The notes: a model not told the origin generated them from the sequence alone. A stretch of DNA of 64,000 nucleotides from Xanthomonas hortorum pv. cynarae (GCF_002939985.1 NZ_MDFM01000007.1:1-64000); one strand, 5' to 3'. Counted from the stretch's first letter, positions 43,986 through 55,047 are shown. Numbers and translations are program-made.

Positions 43986-44908
43986 CAGGACTGCCCGCTG
44001 AGCGTGCGCGCGCGCCAGGCGGCCTGGAACACCGCCGTGGCCGAGGCCACGTTGAGGCTTTCGACCTTGCCACTGCCGCGAATCGACAACTGCAGGTCGC
44101 AATCGCGTGCGAACTGGCGGTCCATGCCTTCGCTTTCTGCGCCCATCACATACACCAGCCGCTGCGGCAAAGCTGCGGCGAACACGTCTTCACCACCGTC
44201 CGCCAGCGTGGCGGCCACTGCGAAGCCGGCCTGACGCAGTTGCGCCATTGCCAATGCAGTGTCGGGCAGTTGCACCAGCGGCACCGCTTCGGCGCCACCT
44301 TCGGCCACACGTGCCGCCGCGCCGGACAAGCCCAGCGTGGAGCCGGCCGGCAGCAACAAACCGGCCACACCGAAGTGCGCGGACGAGCGCAAAATCGCGC
44401 CGAAGTTGTGCGGGTTGCCCACGCCGTCCAGCCACAGCGCCAGCACCGGCCCGGCCGGCAACGCGGCCAGCCAGTCCTGCAAGGACTGCGGGGTGACGCG
44501 CAGCACTTCGGCCACCACGCCTTCGTGGTGGGTACTGGCGGCCAGCTTGCTGAGATCGGCGTCCTCGACCACGCGGTAGCCGATGCGCTGGGCGACGCAC
44601 CAGGCCAGCAGGGCCTTGAACTGCGGAATGCGCGCCTCGCTCAGATACAGCTTGCGCAACGCCTCCGGCCGCGCCTTGAACACCGCCTGCACCGCATTGA
44701 TGCCGTACAGCCGCACTTCGCGCGCGTTGCCGCCAGAGGTTGAAGACGCAGCGGGCGTGGCCGAGGGCGCGTACTGCGCAGGCGCCTGCGGTGCCGGCGG
44801 ACGCGCTGCAGGTGCACGCGGCACGGCGCGGCCCCAAGGGTTGTGCGCGGCGCCGGAGGTGCCGCCATCGCGCGGCGGGCGTGAGCCCCGTCCATCATGC
44901 TGTGTCAT
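43985..44908 (-). CDS. YfiF-type SPOUT RNA 2'-O-methyltransferase
   Basis: 307 residues. An N-terminal low-complexity Pro/Ala/Arg region (1-70), a small substrate-binding domain (YGINAVQAVFKARPEAL, HHEGVVAEV) and a SpoU/TrmH knot: NPHNFGAILRSSAHFG, MGAESEGMD and SIRGSGKVESLNVASATA. The domain order and wording match E. coli YfiF better than RlmB or TrmH, so the RNA target is uncertain. ATG 44906-44908 follows a purine-rich stretch. It ends inside the esterase start (TGATG). Confidence 0.88.
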   Translation of the reverse strand: MTQHDGRGSRPPRDGGTSGAAHNPWGRAVPRAPAARPPAPQAPAQYAPSATPAASSTSGGNAREVRLYGINAVQAVFKARPEALRKLYLSEARIPQFKALLAWCVAQRIGYRVVEDADLSKLAASTHHEGVVAEVLRVTPQSLQDWLAALPAGPVLALWLDGVGNPHNFGAILRSSAHFGVAGLLLPAGSTLGLSGAAARVAEGGAEAVPLVQLPDTALAMAQLRQAGFAVAATLADGGEDVFAAALPQRLVYVMGAESEGMDRQFARDCDLQLSIRGSGKVESLNVASATAVFQAAWRARTLSGQS

Positions 44909-45139
44909 CGTCGTATCCAGTCGTTCGTGTTTCTTGCAGTGCGGAACAGGCCGTTCTCGACCCCTCCCGCGATTGCTGTATTGGTCATCCTGCAGCGCCA
45001 CCAGGGCCGCTGCCGCAGGAACAGTGACGACGATGGTAAGCCACTGGCGCGATGGGCCGTGTACGGCGGTTGGGATGAAGCCGATTTCCAGAGTCCCAAC
45101 TTCTCCGGCGGGACCGACTTCTGGCGCGCAGGATCGGCG

Positions 45140-45312
45140 TGCCTCCATTTGGAAGGCTTCGCCATCGGCGTGTGTAAAAGGGTGCGGAAATTGCGCGCTC
45201 AACCCGCGCGGCATCAGCGGGTCATGGCGCGCCGCAACAAGGCATCCAGGTCGTCCTGGCGCCAACGGCGCAGCACGACGCCGGCTCCGTGCTGCGTCGG
45301 TGAATCGTCCAT
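45140..45312 (-). pseudogene. GNAT acetyltransferase remnant
   Basis: Reading from ATG 45312, MDDSPTQHGAG then VVLRRWRQDDLDALLR matches the N terminus of RimJ-like GNAT enzymes and stops early at 45214. In the next frame, HDPLMPRGLSAQFPHPFTHA and DGEAF continue the same protein (typical FPHPYTxxDGEAF). One base near 45226-45232 therefore breaks the frame, and no C-terminal acetyl-CoA site is found downstream. The remainder of the 471-base gap 44909-45379 holds nothing recognised. Confidence 0.5.
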
Positions 45313-45379
45313 CGCTCCGGCCCCTATGTGCGCAGCATCGACACTGCCGATACTGCGCACCCGGGTCGCACGCTGCAAC

Positions 45380-48065
45380 TCAGCGCTTGGCGGTTTGCGC
45401 CTGCTTGAGTGCGGCGCACAGGCGGATGGTTTCGCCGGTCTGGGCGAGGCCGCGGTCGGCGCCGCTGAGCTTGGCCAGGCGCGGTTTGAAGAACGCATCC
45501 AGGCGATCGGCGTCTTCCACGCTGCAGCTGCCGGTTGCGCCCATTGCCGGCAAGCCGCCGCCGTCGAACGAGCCGCTGCGCTGCACGATGCGATCGAAGT
45601 TGGCGGTGAACCATGCCCACATCGAAGCGTGCGAGGCCTCATAACTGTGCCCGCGCGACAGCAAGCCCTTCATCTCGCCGACCTTGATCGCATCGGTGAG
45701 CGCGAAGTCGCGCGCCTGCTTGAGCAATGCCGGGTCCTGCAGCGTGCCCAGCGCGGTGATCATGGCGTTGCGCTGCGCAGGGTCGGCGTGCGTGCGCAAT
45801 GCGCCGATCAACGCCTGCACGGCGGGCGCACCACGTTCCTGTGCGGTCACCGCCAGCACGGTGCCGAGCAGATCCGGATTGGCCTTGGAGAAGTCCAGCG
45901 CGCCACTGCCGCCGGCCAGCACCGCATCGCCTTGCGCGAGCAGCGCGTTGCGCACCTGCGCGTTCTGCAGCCGCAGCGCGAACAGGCCGGCCAGCGACGC
46001 GCGCAGCGTGGTGTCGTCGATCGATTCGCCGCTGCGCCGCGTGTAACCCAACTGCTGCAGACGCGGCAGGTAGGCCTGTTCGGCGACCTTGCGCAAGGCG
46101 CCGCGCTGCGCCTCGGTGGAGGCCTGGTAACGCCAGATCCACACGAAGCGATCCAGCAGTGCGGTCGAGACATCGGCCGACTCGGACGGCGCCAACTGCT
46201 TGATCGCTGCCAGCACCGCGTCGCTGTCGATATCGCCGTGGCGGTAGGCCGCATCGATCGCATCGGCGTAGGCGAGCTGTTCGTTTTCGTCGAGCTGGCC
46301 GATCTGCTTGCCGAGCGCGGCCAGCTGTTTCTTCGGCAGGCTGAAACGGTAATAGCCGGCGCCGCGCGCGTTCGGGAACACCCAGGTATTTTTACCCGCG
46401 CCTTCCAGTACGATGCTGCCGCTGCCGTCTTCGAGCATCTGGCAGGCGGTACCGACCTGGTTCTTGCCCTTAGCGTACTTCACACACACCGGCACGCCCC
46501 ATTGCTGCGCGGTGGAGCCCAGCGGCAGGTAGCGCTGCTGCTGCAGTTTGACCACGGTCTTGCCGCCTTCGCGCGCAACCTGGGTCTGCAGATACGGCAC
46601 GCCCGGCTGATTGAGGAAGCTGCGGAATGCGGCCTTGAAATCCTCACCCTTGCCGGCGGCCTAGGCGATCGCATCGACCAGATCGTCGGCGGTGGCGCTG
46701 CCGAATTTGTGCTTGGCGATATAGGCGCGCATGCCTTCGCGGAACACGTCTTCGCCGACGAAAGCTTCGAACATCGCCAGTACCGCCGCACCCTTCTGAT
46801 AGGTGATGCCGTCGAAGGCGGTTTCGATATCGCCATTGCCGGTGATCGGCTGGCGGATCTTGCGCGCGCTGACCAGGCTGTCGTTGTCCATCGCGTGCTG
46901 TGCGCCGGTGATGCGATCCAGATTGGCGCGGTATTCCGGGTGCAGCTGCATGGTGATCTTCTGCTGCATCCAGGTGGCAAACGCTTCGTTCAACCACAGG
47001 TCGTCCCACCACTCCATCGTGACCGCATCGCCGGTCCATTGGTGGGCCAGCTCATGCACGTTGGTGTTGAAGGAGCGCTGCACGTTCTCTGCCGGCGACT
47101 CCTTGTCCAGCAACAGCAGCCAGTCGCGGAAGGTCACAAAGCCAGGGTTTTCCATCGCACCGGCGCTGAAATCCGGGGCGGCGACCAGATCGAGCTTGTC
47201 GAACGGATAACCGAAGGCGTAGTAGTCCTCCAGCGCGGCGATGATCGCCGGGGTCTGGTTCAGCGCAGGGGTGATGCGCGGGCCCTGGCCCTTGGCGGCG
47301 ATGCCACGCAACGGCGTGGCGTTGGGGCGCTGCGGGGTGGCCGGCATTGCCGGCACATCCACCACGTCCCACGGGCCGGCGGCGTAGGCGACCAGATAGG
47401 TCGGCAGCGGCACGGTCGGGGCGAAGGTCACCGTTTTCCAGCCCTTGCCAGCCGGCTTGGTCGAGGTGGCGATGGTGTTGGCCAGTGCCTGGTCGTCGGT
47501 GGGCACGGTCAGGCTGAGGTCAAACGGAGTCTTGAACGCGGGCTCGTCGAACCGGGGAACGCGTAGCGTGCGCTGATCGGCTCCATCTGCGTCATCGCAT
47601 AGGACTGGCCCTGATACTTCACCTGGTACAGGCCCTGCAGTTGCTGATTGAGCGGCGCGCTGTAGACGATGTCCATGGTGAGCGTCTGCGGCTGCAGCGT
47701 GCGGCCGAAATCCAGGCGCACCACACCGGCCTGCGCATCGGCTTCCACGTAGCGTGCGGTCAGCGGCTTGCCTTTGCCCTTGACTCTTGGCCGGCGTGAT
47801 CGTGACCTTGCTGACCTTCAATTCCTTGCCATGCAGCCAGAGGTGATCGGACGCCTGCTTGAGCTGCACGCGGATGCTGGTGCGGCCGCTGAACTCGGTC
47901 TGGTCCGGGTCGATCTTGAACGACAGGCTGTAGCGCTCCGGCACCGCCCAGGCAGGCAGCCGGCCATTGGGCACCGGCTCGCCGGAGGATTGCGCCAGCG
48001 CGGTGCCGCAGCACAGCGCAAGGAGAGAGGGGGGCAAGCAGGCAGGCAAAACGACGCATCGGCAA
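45380..48065 (-). pseudogene. M1-family aminopeptidase, disrupted
   Basis: Read together, the pieces give an exported M1 aminopeptidase of about 893 residues: N-terminal signal peptide MRRFACLLAPLS then LALCCGTALAQ, GAMENPGF substrate motif, zinc site HELAHQW..LNEAF, and an ERAP-like C-terminal part. Four lesions interrupt it: a frameshift in the signal peptide near 48019-48034 (beside a G6 run), one near 47781-47788 (after VTITPAK), one near 47550-47556 (before DEPAFKTP), and TAG at 46661-46663 after DDLVDAIA. All other parts remain protein-like, so the decay is recent, or the indels are assembly errors; the TAG is a substitution. Confidence 0.85.
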
Positions 48066-48212
48066 TTCCGGTCAGGGTAACCGCAGAAGTCGACCACAGC
48101 CGGGCATGCCTGTCATGTGACCTTAGTCATTGCGCGCGCTTAGCGCGTTGATAAAGGTGCATGCGACCGCTGAGCCACGCAATGGCGCCGAGGCCAGTCG
48201 GGTTGGAGCGGT

Positions 48213-48533
48213 CTACGGCACCGGCCACAGCACGAACATATCCACGACCAGCAGCACCAGCGCAATGGTGCCGAGCATGGCAGCACGCAGGATCGGGCAC
48301 TGCCATGGAGCGATGTGTTGCGGTGGTTCGCCCGAGCGTGGCCGGTGCGTGGCTGGCTGCGCAGGCGCTATCGCAGTGGTGTCGGGCAGTTGTGCTGTGC
48401 ACGGTGTTGCAGCGCGTGTAGCGAGATTGCCAGCGCGCGACGCACCACAATGCGGACAGTACGCCTGCGCGGCGTGCCCTCCGGCAGCCCGCAGTGCGGA
48501 TGGATCGCCCTTGGCGAAAGGCAGTGTCTGCAT
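48213..48533 (-). CDS. Small protein with zinc-ribbon motif and C-terminal TM helix
   Basis: 106 residues. CPHCGA at about 27-32 is half of a zinc ribbon (no second CxxC is visible), the middle is Pro/Thr-rich, and residues ~82-104 form one hydrophobic helix (AAMLGTIALVLLVVDMFVLW). The ATG at 48531-48533 has AGGAG 8 bases before it; a second ATG 9 bases upstream is too close. No family recognised. It sits between the aminopeptidase pseudogene and the RND operon; 48534-48804 holds no supported gene. Confidence 0.55.
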   Translation of the reverse strand: MQTLPFAKGDPSALRAAGGHAAQAYCPHCGASRAGNLATRAATPCTAQLPDTTAIAPAQPATHRPRSGEPPQHIAPWQCPILRAAMLGTIALVLLVVDMFVLWPVP

Positions 48534-48804
48534 CGCATGCACTCCTGGACTGGATTGCGGCGTCTGGCTCGATCACGCGGCAGTGCTGCAGGCCGTTGCG
48601 AAGACACTCCCGGCAAGGCGCCGGGGCTGCGCTGCGTCATTGCGTCAATGATGCTGGCCTTGCGCTGATGCGCTCGATGGACCCAGCGTGCGCCCCGATG
48701 TTTGGGTTTTGTTTGCGCTGCAGGCGCATGCACGCAGCGATCAACACCGATGCCGCAGCATCCCCGCGTCTTCGACAACAGGCAGCACACACTACCGGTA
48801 TCAC

Positions 48805-51800
48805 TCAGGCGTGCCCACCCACCGAAGGCGTCTGCGCCTCCAGGGTCTCCAGCTCGCGTGCCACCGCTTCGGGCGACTTGGTCAATGGCGCGATCAAACT
48901 GTAGAACGCCGGCACCACGTACAGCGACAACAGCGTGGACAGCGACACGCCGAAGATCACCACCACACCGATGGTGGCGCGGCTGGCCGAGCCCGGCCCG
49001 CCGGCCACCACCAGCGGAATCGCGCCGACCACGGTGGCGATCGAGGTCATCAGGATCGGGCGCAAACGCACCGATGCCGATTCCACGATGGCCTCATGCA
49101 CGCTATGGCCCTCATCGCGCAGCTGATTGGCGAACTCCACGATCAGGATGCCGTTCTTGGCCGCCAGGCCCACCAGCATCACGATGCCGATCTGACTGAA
49201 CAAATTGAGCGTGCCACCGGTGAGCCACAAACCGACCAATGCACCCAGCACCGCCAGCGGCACGGTAAGCATGATCACCAGCGGGTGCACGAAGCTTTCG
49301 AACTGCGCGGCCAGCACCAGATACACCACCAGCAAGGCCATGCCGAAGGTCAGCAATACCGCGCTGCCGGATTGCTGGTACTCGCGCGATTCGCCCTTCC
49401 AGTCCACCTGCGCGTACTCGGGCAATTCCTCGCGTGCGGCCTGCTGCGCCCAGGCGATCGCCTCGCCGAGCGGGTAGCCCGGCGCCAGGCCGGCACTGAT
49501 GGTGATCGCACGCAGGCGATTGAAGCGATTCAAGGTGCCGGCTTCGGCCACTTCGCTCAAGCTCACCAGGTTGGACAAGGGAATCAGTTCGCCACGGATC
49601 GAACGCACGCGGATGGCGGTGAGGTCTTCCGGCGCCATGCGGCCTTCGCGACCGGCCTGCAGCATCACGTCGTATTCCTCGCCGTTTTCGACGAACGTGG
49701 TCACGCGGCGCGAGCCCATCATCGCTTCCAGCGCCCCACCGATCGCGGTCACCGGCACGCCCAGATCGGCGGCACGCAGGCGGTCGATATTGACGCGCAT
49801 CTGCGGGCGGGTTTCCTTGTAGTCGGAGTCGGGACCGACCAACCCGGGGTTGGCTTCCATACGCTGCAAAATACGGTCGCGCCACTGCGCGATCTCGGCA
49901 TAATCCGGCCCGCCCAGCACCAGCTGGAACGGCTGCCCGCGGCTGCGCACCAATCCACCGCTCACCTGCGTGCGCGCGCGCACGCCACTGAGCACGTTGA
50001 GTTTCTGCTGCAGTTCGTCGGCCACTTCGGTGGTGGGGCGCGTGCGCTTTTCCCAATCCTGCAGGAACACGCTGACCCGGCCGGTGTGCATTTCCTCGCT
50101 GCTGCCAAAGCCGCCGGGCACGCGCGGATTCGCCCGCACGATCGGCTTGTCCGGCCCCACGTAGGGGCCAAGAATCGCTTCGACCTGATGCATCTGCCCC
50201 ACGGTGTAATCGAAACCGGCGCCTTCGGGCCCATCGATCATGATCTGGAAATTGCCGCGGTCTTCGGCCGGCGCCAGCTCGGAGGGAATGCGACTCATCA
50301 ACCACGCGCTTGCACCAAGCGCCAGCAACATCAGCAGCGCGAAGATCCAGGTGCGATGCACATGCCGCTCCAGCGAGCGCCCATACGCGCCGGACACCGC
50401 CTGCATGCGGCCATCGAACCAGCGATGGAAGCGATTGGGTTTGGCCTGCCCGTGCGAGCGCAACAATTTGGACGACATCATCGGCGTCAGCGTCAGCGCC
50501 ACGAAGGCCGAGATCGCCACCGCCGCCGCCAACGCCACCGCAAGCTCGCGGAACAGGCGCCCGGTATTGCCTTCCAGAAAGCCCACCGGCAAAAACACCG
50601 CCACCAGCACCGCAGTGGTCGCGATCACCGCAAACGCCACCTGCCCGGTGCCGCGCTTGGCGGCCACCAGTGGCGGCTCGCCCAGGTCGATGCGGCGCTG
50701 GATGTTTTCCACCACCACGATGGCATCGTCCACCACCAGGCCGATACACAGCACCAGTGCCAGCAGGGTCAGCAGATTGATCGAAAAATCGAACGCGTAC
50801 AGCGCGATGAATGCGGCGATCAGACACACCGGCACCGTCACCGCCGGAATCAGTGCCGCACGCGCGCTGCCCAGAAACACCCAGATCACCACCAATACCA
50901 GCACCACCGCTTCGACCAGCGTGTGATAAACGCGTTCCACCGCCGCATCGATGAAGGTGGTGGTGTCGAAGGCGACGAAGATGTTGGTGCCCTGCGGCAG
51001 CGATTTCTGCACTTCCTCGGCCTGCGCGCGCGCCTCGCGTGCAACGTCCAGCGCGTTGGCAGTGGAGTTACGCACGATGCCCAGGCCCACATTGGGCACG
51101 CCGTTGCTCTGGAAATACGCGCGGCGCTCGGCCGAGGTCAGCTCGACCCTGGCCACGTCGCCCAGGCGCACCACATAGCCGCCCTCGCCCTTGCTGAGCG
51201 GCAGCTTGGCGAAGTCCTCGGGCTTGAGATAACTGCGCTCCACGCGCAAGGTGAAATCGCGCTGCGCCGATTCGATGCTACCGGCCGGCAGTTCCACGTT
51301 CTCGTTCTGCAGCGCCGCTTCCACATCGGCCACGGTCAGTTCGCGCGCGGCCAGTTGATCGCGGTCCAGCCAGATGCGCATCGCATAGCGCTGGCGCCCG
51401 CCGATACGCACCTGCGCCACGCCGTCCAGGCTGGAGAAGCGGTCCACCACATAGCGCTCGGCATAGTCGGACAGCTGCAGCGTGTCCATCGTGCTGGAGC
51501 TCATGTTGAGCCACAGGATGGGGTCGGCGTCGGCTTCGACCTTGGAAATTTCCGGCGGGCGCGCCTGGTCCGGCATGCGATCGGACACGCGGCTGACCGC
51601 ATCGCGCACATCGTTGGCGGCCGCTTCCACATCGCGCGACTGCACGAATTCGATACTGATATCGGAAGAGCCGTTGCGGCTGCGCGCCTCGATGGTCTCG
51701 ATGCCTTCGATGCCGGCGAGCGCATCTTCCAGCACCTGGGTGATGCGGCTTTCCACCACCGCCGCCGAGGCGCCGGTGTATTCCACGTCCACCGACACGA

Positions 51801-51930
51801 TCGGCGGGTCGATCGCCGGCAACTCGCGCAAGGTCAGCCGGGTGAACGACATCACCCCCAGCACGATCAGCAGCAGGCTCATCACCACCGCCATCACCGG
51901 GCGGGTAATGGACAGATCCGAGAGTTTCAT
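48805..51930 (-). CDS. HAE1-type RND efflux permease
   Basis: 1041 residues, about 12 TM helices in two halves with two large periplasmic domains. The N terminus ITRPVMAVVMSLLLIVLG and the proton-relay motif GLVVDDAIVVVENIQRR in TM4 identify the AcrB/MexB hydrophobe-amphiphile group; the second half has RLRPILMTSIATVVGAIPL. It exports drugs or other amphiphiles with the adaptor encoded just upstream (ATG/stop overlap of 4 bases at 51927-51930). No outer-membrane channel gene is beside it. The substrate is unknown. Confidence 0.93.
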   Translation of the reverse strand: MKLSDLSITRPVMAVVMSLLLIVLGVMSFTRLTLRELPAIDPPIVSVDVEYTGASAAVVESRITQVLEDALAGIEGIETIEARSRNGSSDISIEFVQSRDVEAAANDVRDAVSRVSDRMPDQARPPEISKVEADADPILWLNMSSSTMDTLQLSDYAERYVVDRFSSLDGVAQVRIGGRQRYAMRIWLDRDQLAARELTVADVEAALQNENVELPAGSIESAQRDFTLRVERSYLKPEDFAKLPLSKGEGGYVVRLGDVARVELTSAERRAYFQSNGVPNVGLGIVRNSTANALDVAREARAQAEEVQKSLPQGTNIFVAFDTTTFIDAAVERVYHTLVEAVVLVLVVIWVFLGSARAALIPAVTVPVCLIAAFIALYAFDFSINLLTLLALVLCIGLVVDDAIVVVENIQRRIDLGEPPLVAAKRGTGQVAFAVIATTAVLVAVFLPVGFLEGNTGRLFRELAVALAAAVAISAFVALTLTPMMSSKLLRSHGQAKPNRFHRWFDGRMQAVSGAYGRSLERHVHRTWIFALLMLLALGASAWLMSRIPSELAPAEDRGNFQIMIDGPEGAGFDYTVGQMHQVEAILGPYVGPDKPIVRANPRVPGGFGSSEEMHTGRVSVFLQDWEKRTRPTTEVADELQQKLNVLSGVRARTQVSGGLVRSRGQPFQLVLGGPDYAEIAQWRDRILQRMEANPGLVGPDSDYKETRPQMRVNIDRLRAADLGVPVTAIGGALEAMMGSRRVTTFVENGEEYDVMLQAGREGRMAPEDLTAIRVRSIRGELIPLSNLVSLSEVAEAGTLNRFNRLRAITISAGLAPGYPLGEAIAWAQQAAREELPEYAQVDWKGESREYQQSGSAVLLTFGMALLVVYLVLAAQFESFVHPLVIMLTVPLAVLGALVGLWLTGGTLNLFSQIGIVMLVGLAAKNGILIVEFANQLRDEGHSVHEAIVESASVRLRPILMTSIATVVGAIPLVVAGGPGSASRATIGVVVIFGVSLSTLLSLYVVPAFYSLIAPLTKSPEAVARELETLEAQTPSVGGHA

Positions 51931-53012
51931 CGCGCTGCCTGCGTGGGCGCCACTGCAGATGTCGATGCAGGCGCAGGTGCGGCCTGATCGACCACCTTCA
52001 GGCCCGGACGCAGCTTGCCGGTGCCGTCCACCACGATGCGCTCACCGGCCTTGACCCCTTCGAGAATCTCCACCTTGCCATCGCGCCGCTCGCCCAGCCG
52101 CACATCGGCGCGCTCCACGCTGCTGTCGGGCTTGACCCGGAACACGTAAGACTCGCGCCCCACCTGCACCACCGCAATCTCAGGGATCACTACCGCCTGC
52201 CGCGCCGGCTGGAACAGCCGCACATCCAGCAACATGCCCGGACGCAACCGGCGATCGCCGTTGGGGAAGTCCGCCCGCACCGTCACCGAGCGGGTGGTCT
52301 CGTCGATCCGCGAATCGATCGCCGCCACCACGCCTTCGAACTGCGCGCCCGGATACGCCGCTGCCGTGCCATTGACCGCATTGCCGAGTTGCACCAGGCC
52401 GAACTGCGACTCGGGCACCTGAAAGTCCACGTACATGCGCTCCACATCGTCCAGCGTGGCGATCACCGTGCTGGAGGTGATCAACGAGCCCGGGCTGATC
52501 TGGCGGATGCCGAGCACACCGGAGAACGGCGCGCGCACCTCGCGGTCGGTGATCTCCGCGCGCATCTGCTGCACGCGCGCCTGCGCCGCATCGCGCAAGG
52601 CGCGTTGCGTATCGACAGTGGACTTGGCCACCAACTGCTGGCCAACCAGACTCAACTGGCGCCGATACAACTGATCGGTTTCTTCGAAGGTAGCCTGCGC
52701 GGCCGTCAGCGCCGCCTGCTGCGAATTGCCGCGCAGGCGCAGCAGCAACTGCCCGGCCTTGACCTCGTCGCCGCTATCGAAATTGACCTGCTCCACCACA
52801 TCGCTCACCGCAGCGGTCAGCGCCACCGACTCGCGCGCACGCACGGTGGCGATCGACTGCACGGTCGAGTTCCAGGGCTGGGTGGTCACCGCCTGCACAG
52901 AGACCGGAATGGGTTTGGCAACGGCGGGCGCCGCAGCCTGGCGGCTGCAACCGGCCAACGCAGCGGCCAAGAAGAGCGCGGCGCAAAAGCGCGCGCTGGG
53001 CAGAACAAGCAT
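51927..53012 (-). CDS. RND membrane-fusion (adaptor) lipoprotein
   Basis: 361 residues. A lipoprotein signal with lipobox LAGC (Cys22) anchors it. Then the barrel-sandwich/lipoyl half (SVQAVTTQPWNSTVQSIATV), alpha-hairpin (residues about 90-160), LYVDFQVPESQFG-like hinge and beta-barrel (TRSVTVRADFPN, RLRPGMLLDV). It links the permease to an outer-membrane channel. First gene of a two-gene operon with the permease. The 118-base gap to cysNC on its far side carries its promoter and the 3' end of cysNC. Confidence 0.92.
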   Translation of the reverse strand: MLVLPSARFCAALFLAAALAGCSRQAAAPAVAKPIPVSVQAVTTQPWNSTVQSIATVRARESVALTAAVSDVVEQVNFDSGDEVKAGQLLLRLRGNSQQAALTAAQATFEETDQLYRRQLSLVGQQLVAKSTVDTQRALRDAAQARVQQMRAEITDREVRAPFSGVLGIRQISPGSLITSSTVIATLDDVERMYVDFQVPESQFGLVQLGNAVNGTAAAYPGAQFEGVVAAIDSRIDETTRSVTVRADFPNGDRRLRPGMLLDVRLFQPARQAVVIPEIAVVQVGRESYVFRVKPDSSVERADVRLGERRDGKVEILEGVKAGERIVVDGTGKLRPGLKVVDQAAPAPASTSAVAPTQAAR

Positions 53013-53130
53013 CAGGACATCCTGGCGAGGTACGTCGAAAGTTTAACGACCTAGCCGCCAGGGTGTTGACAGAAAGGCGTGCTTTGCACCATGACCAAAG
53101 ACCCTTGCCGTCGTCAGCGCGATGCGCTGG

Positions 53131-55047
53131 TCAACGTTCCAGTTCAAGAAACTCGAGCACATGGCGCGCCAGCGCCTCTACATTCTCACCATCGGCGTGA
53201 AGATGGACCTCCGGCGACTCCGGCGCCTCATAGGGCGAATCGATGCCGGTGAAGTTGGGAATCTGCCCGGCCCGCGCCTTGCGGTACAGCCCCTTCACAT
53301 CGCGCGCCTCGGCGACCGCGAGTGGAACGTCCACAAACACTTCGACGAATTCACCCTGGTCGAAGCGCTCGCGCGCCAGCTGCCGCTCGGCGCGGAACGG
53401 CGAGATGAAGCTCACCAGCACGATCAGGCCGGCATCGGCCATCAAGCGCGCCACCTCGGCCACGCGGCGGATGTTTTCCACGCGGTCTTCGTCGGTAAAG
53501 CCCAGATCGCGGTTGAGCCCGTGGCGCACGTTGTCGCCGTCCAGGATGAAGGTGTGATAGCCCAGCGCGTGCAGGCGCTTGTCGACCAGATTGGCAACGG
53601 TGGATTTGCCTGCGCCCGACAAGCCGGTGAACCACAGCACGCGCGGGGTCTGGCCCTTGATGCGCGCACGCGCGGCGCGATCCACGTCCAGATGCTGCCA
53701 GTGCACGTTGCCGGCGCGGCGTAGCGCAAACTCCAGCGTGCCGGCGGCTACGGTGGCATTACTCTGCCGGTCGATCAGGATGAAGCCGCCCAGCACGCGG
53801 TTGCGCGCATACGGCGAGAACGCAATCGGCTCGTCCAGCGCCAGATTGCAATAACCCACCTCATTGAGCTCCAGCCGCTTGGCGGCCAGCCGTTCCTGCG
53901 TGTTCACATCGACCTTGTGCTTGATCTCGCTGATGCTCGCGGTGACCGTGCGCGTGCCGATCTTGAGCCAGTACGGGCGGCCCGGCAGCAACGCGGCATC
54001 GTCCATCCACAGCAGGTGCGCGGCGAACTGGTCGGCCACTTCCGGCGGGTCGTCGACCGCGGCGATGATGCCGCCACGGCTGATATCGATCTCGTCGTGC
54101 AAGGTCAGGGTGACCGCCTGGCCGGCGCGTGCGCTGTCCACGTCGCCATTGGCATCCAGCACCGATGCCACCTGCGTGCGCCGCCCGGAGAGGACCACCA
54201 CCACGGCATCGCCAACCCGCACCTGCCCGGCCGCAATGGTGCCGGCATAGCCACGGAAATGCTGGTTGGGACGATTGACCCACTGCACCGGCAAGCGGAA
54301 CCCGCTGCCTGCTTCCGGCGCCTCCAATTGCACGGTATCGAGATGCTGCAACAGATGCGGGCCGCCGTACCACGGCATCCGCGTCGAGGCGCTGGACAGA
54401 TTTTCGCCATCCAGTGCCGAGAGCGGAATGCACTGCACATCGGCAATGCCCAGCTGCGCGGCCAGCACGCGATAGGCATCGGCGATCTCGGCGAAGACCT
54501 GCGCGTCGTAGTCCACCAGATCCATCTTGTTGACCGCCAGCACCACATGCCGGATGCCCAGCAACGACACGATGTAACTGTGCCGGCGCGTCTGCGCCAA
54601 CAATCCCTTACGCGCATCCACCAGCACCACCGCGACATCGGCGGTGGATGCGCCGGTGGCCATATTGCGCGTGTACTGCTCATGCCCGGGGCAGTCGGCG
54701 ACGATGAACTTGCGCTGGTCGGTATCGAAATAGCGGTACGCCACATCGATGGTGATGCCCTGCTCGCGCTCGGCGGCCAGGCCATCCATCAACAACGCAT
54801 AATCGATGCCCTCGCCTTGCGTGCCATGCCGGCGACTATCGCTTTCCAGCGCTGCCAGCTGATCGTCGAACAAGCGCTTGCTGTCGTACAGCAAGCGCCC
54901 GATCAGCGTGCTCTTGCCATCGTCCACGCTACCGCAGGTAATGAAGCGCAGCAGCGGTTTGGATTCGTGTTGATGCAGATAGGCGCCGATGGCGCCGGGA
55001 TTTGGGAGTGGGGAATCAGGAATCGCAACGGCGGTCTCCTCCCTCAT
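53131..55047 (-). CDS. cysNC: ATP sulfurylase large subunit / APS kinase fusion (CysNC)
   Basis: About 638 residues. The GTPase part (about 10-430) has [30 protein letters not shown] and NKMDLVDY, followed by the EF-Tu-like domains. The C-terminal kinase (about 450-end) starts at [17 protein letters not shown] with P-loop GLSGAGKST and [13 protein letters not shown]. CysN plus CysD make APS from sulfate and ATP; the kinase makes PAPS. ATG 55045-55047 is chosen; the first ~15 residues and an upstream GTG at 55107 lie in repeat R2, so the start is unsure ([12 protein letters not shown] is the first family-like part). cysD lies upstream, 59 bases away. Confidence 0.93.
   Translation of the reverse strand: MREETAVAIPDSPLPNPGAIGAYLHQHESKPLLRFITCGSVDDGKSTLIGRLLYDSKRLFDDQLAALESDSRRHGTQGEGIDYALLMDGLAAEREQGITIDVAYRYFDTDQRKFIVADCPGHEQYTRNMATGASTADVAVVLVDARKGLLAQTRRHSYIVSLLGIRHVVLAVNKMDLVDYDAQVFAEIADAYRVLAAQLGIADVQCIPLSALDGENLSSASTRMPWYGGPHLLQHLDTVQLEAPEAGSGFRLPVQWVNRPNQHFRGYAGTIAAGQVRVGDAVVVVLSGRRTQVASVLDANGDVDSARAGQAVTLTLHDEIDISRGGIIAAVDDPPEVADQFAAHLLWMDDAALLPGRPYWLKIGTRTVTASISEIKHKVDVNTQERLAAKRLELNEVGYCNLALDEPIAFSPYARNRVLGGFILIDRQSNATVAAGTLEFALRRAGNVHWQHLDVDRAARARIKGQTPRVLWFTGLSGAGKSTVANLVDKRLHALGYHTFILDGDNVRHGLNRDLGFTDEDRVENIRRVAEVARLMADAGLIVLVSFISPFRAERQLARERFDQGEFVEVFVDVPLAVAEARDVKGLYRKARAGQIPNFTGIDSPYEAPESPEVHLHADGENVEALARHVLEFLELER

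Noticed and set aside
48688..51987. 1099-residue plus-strand reading opposite the RND permease
   Set aside because: His/Gln-rich antisense shadow of the permease.
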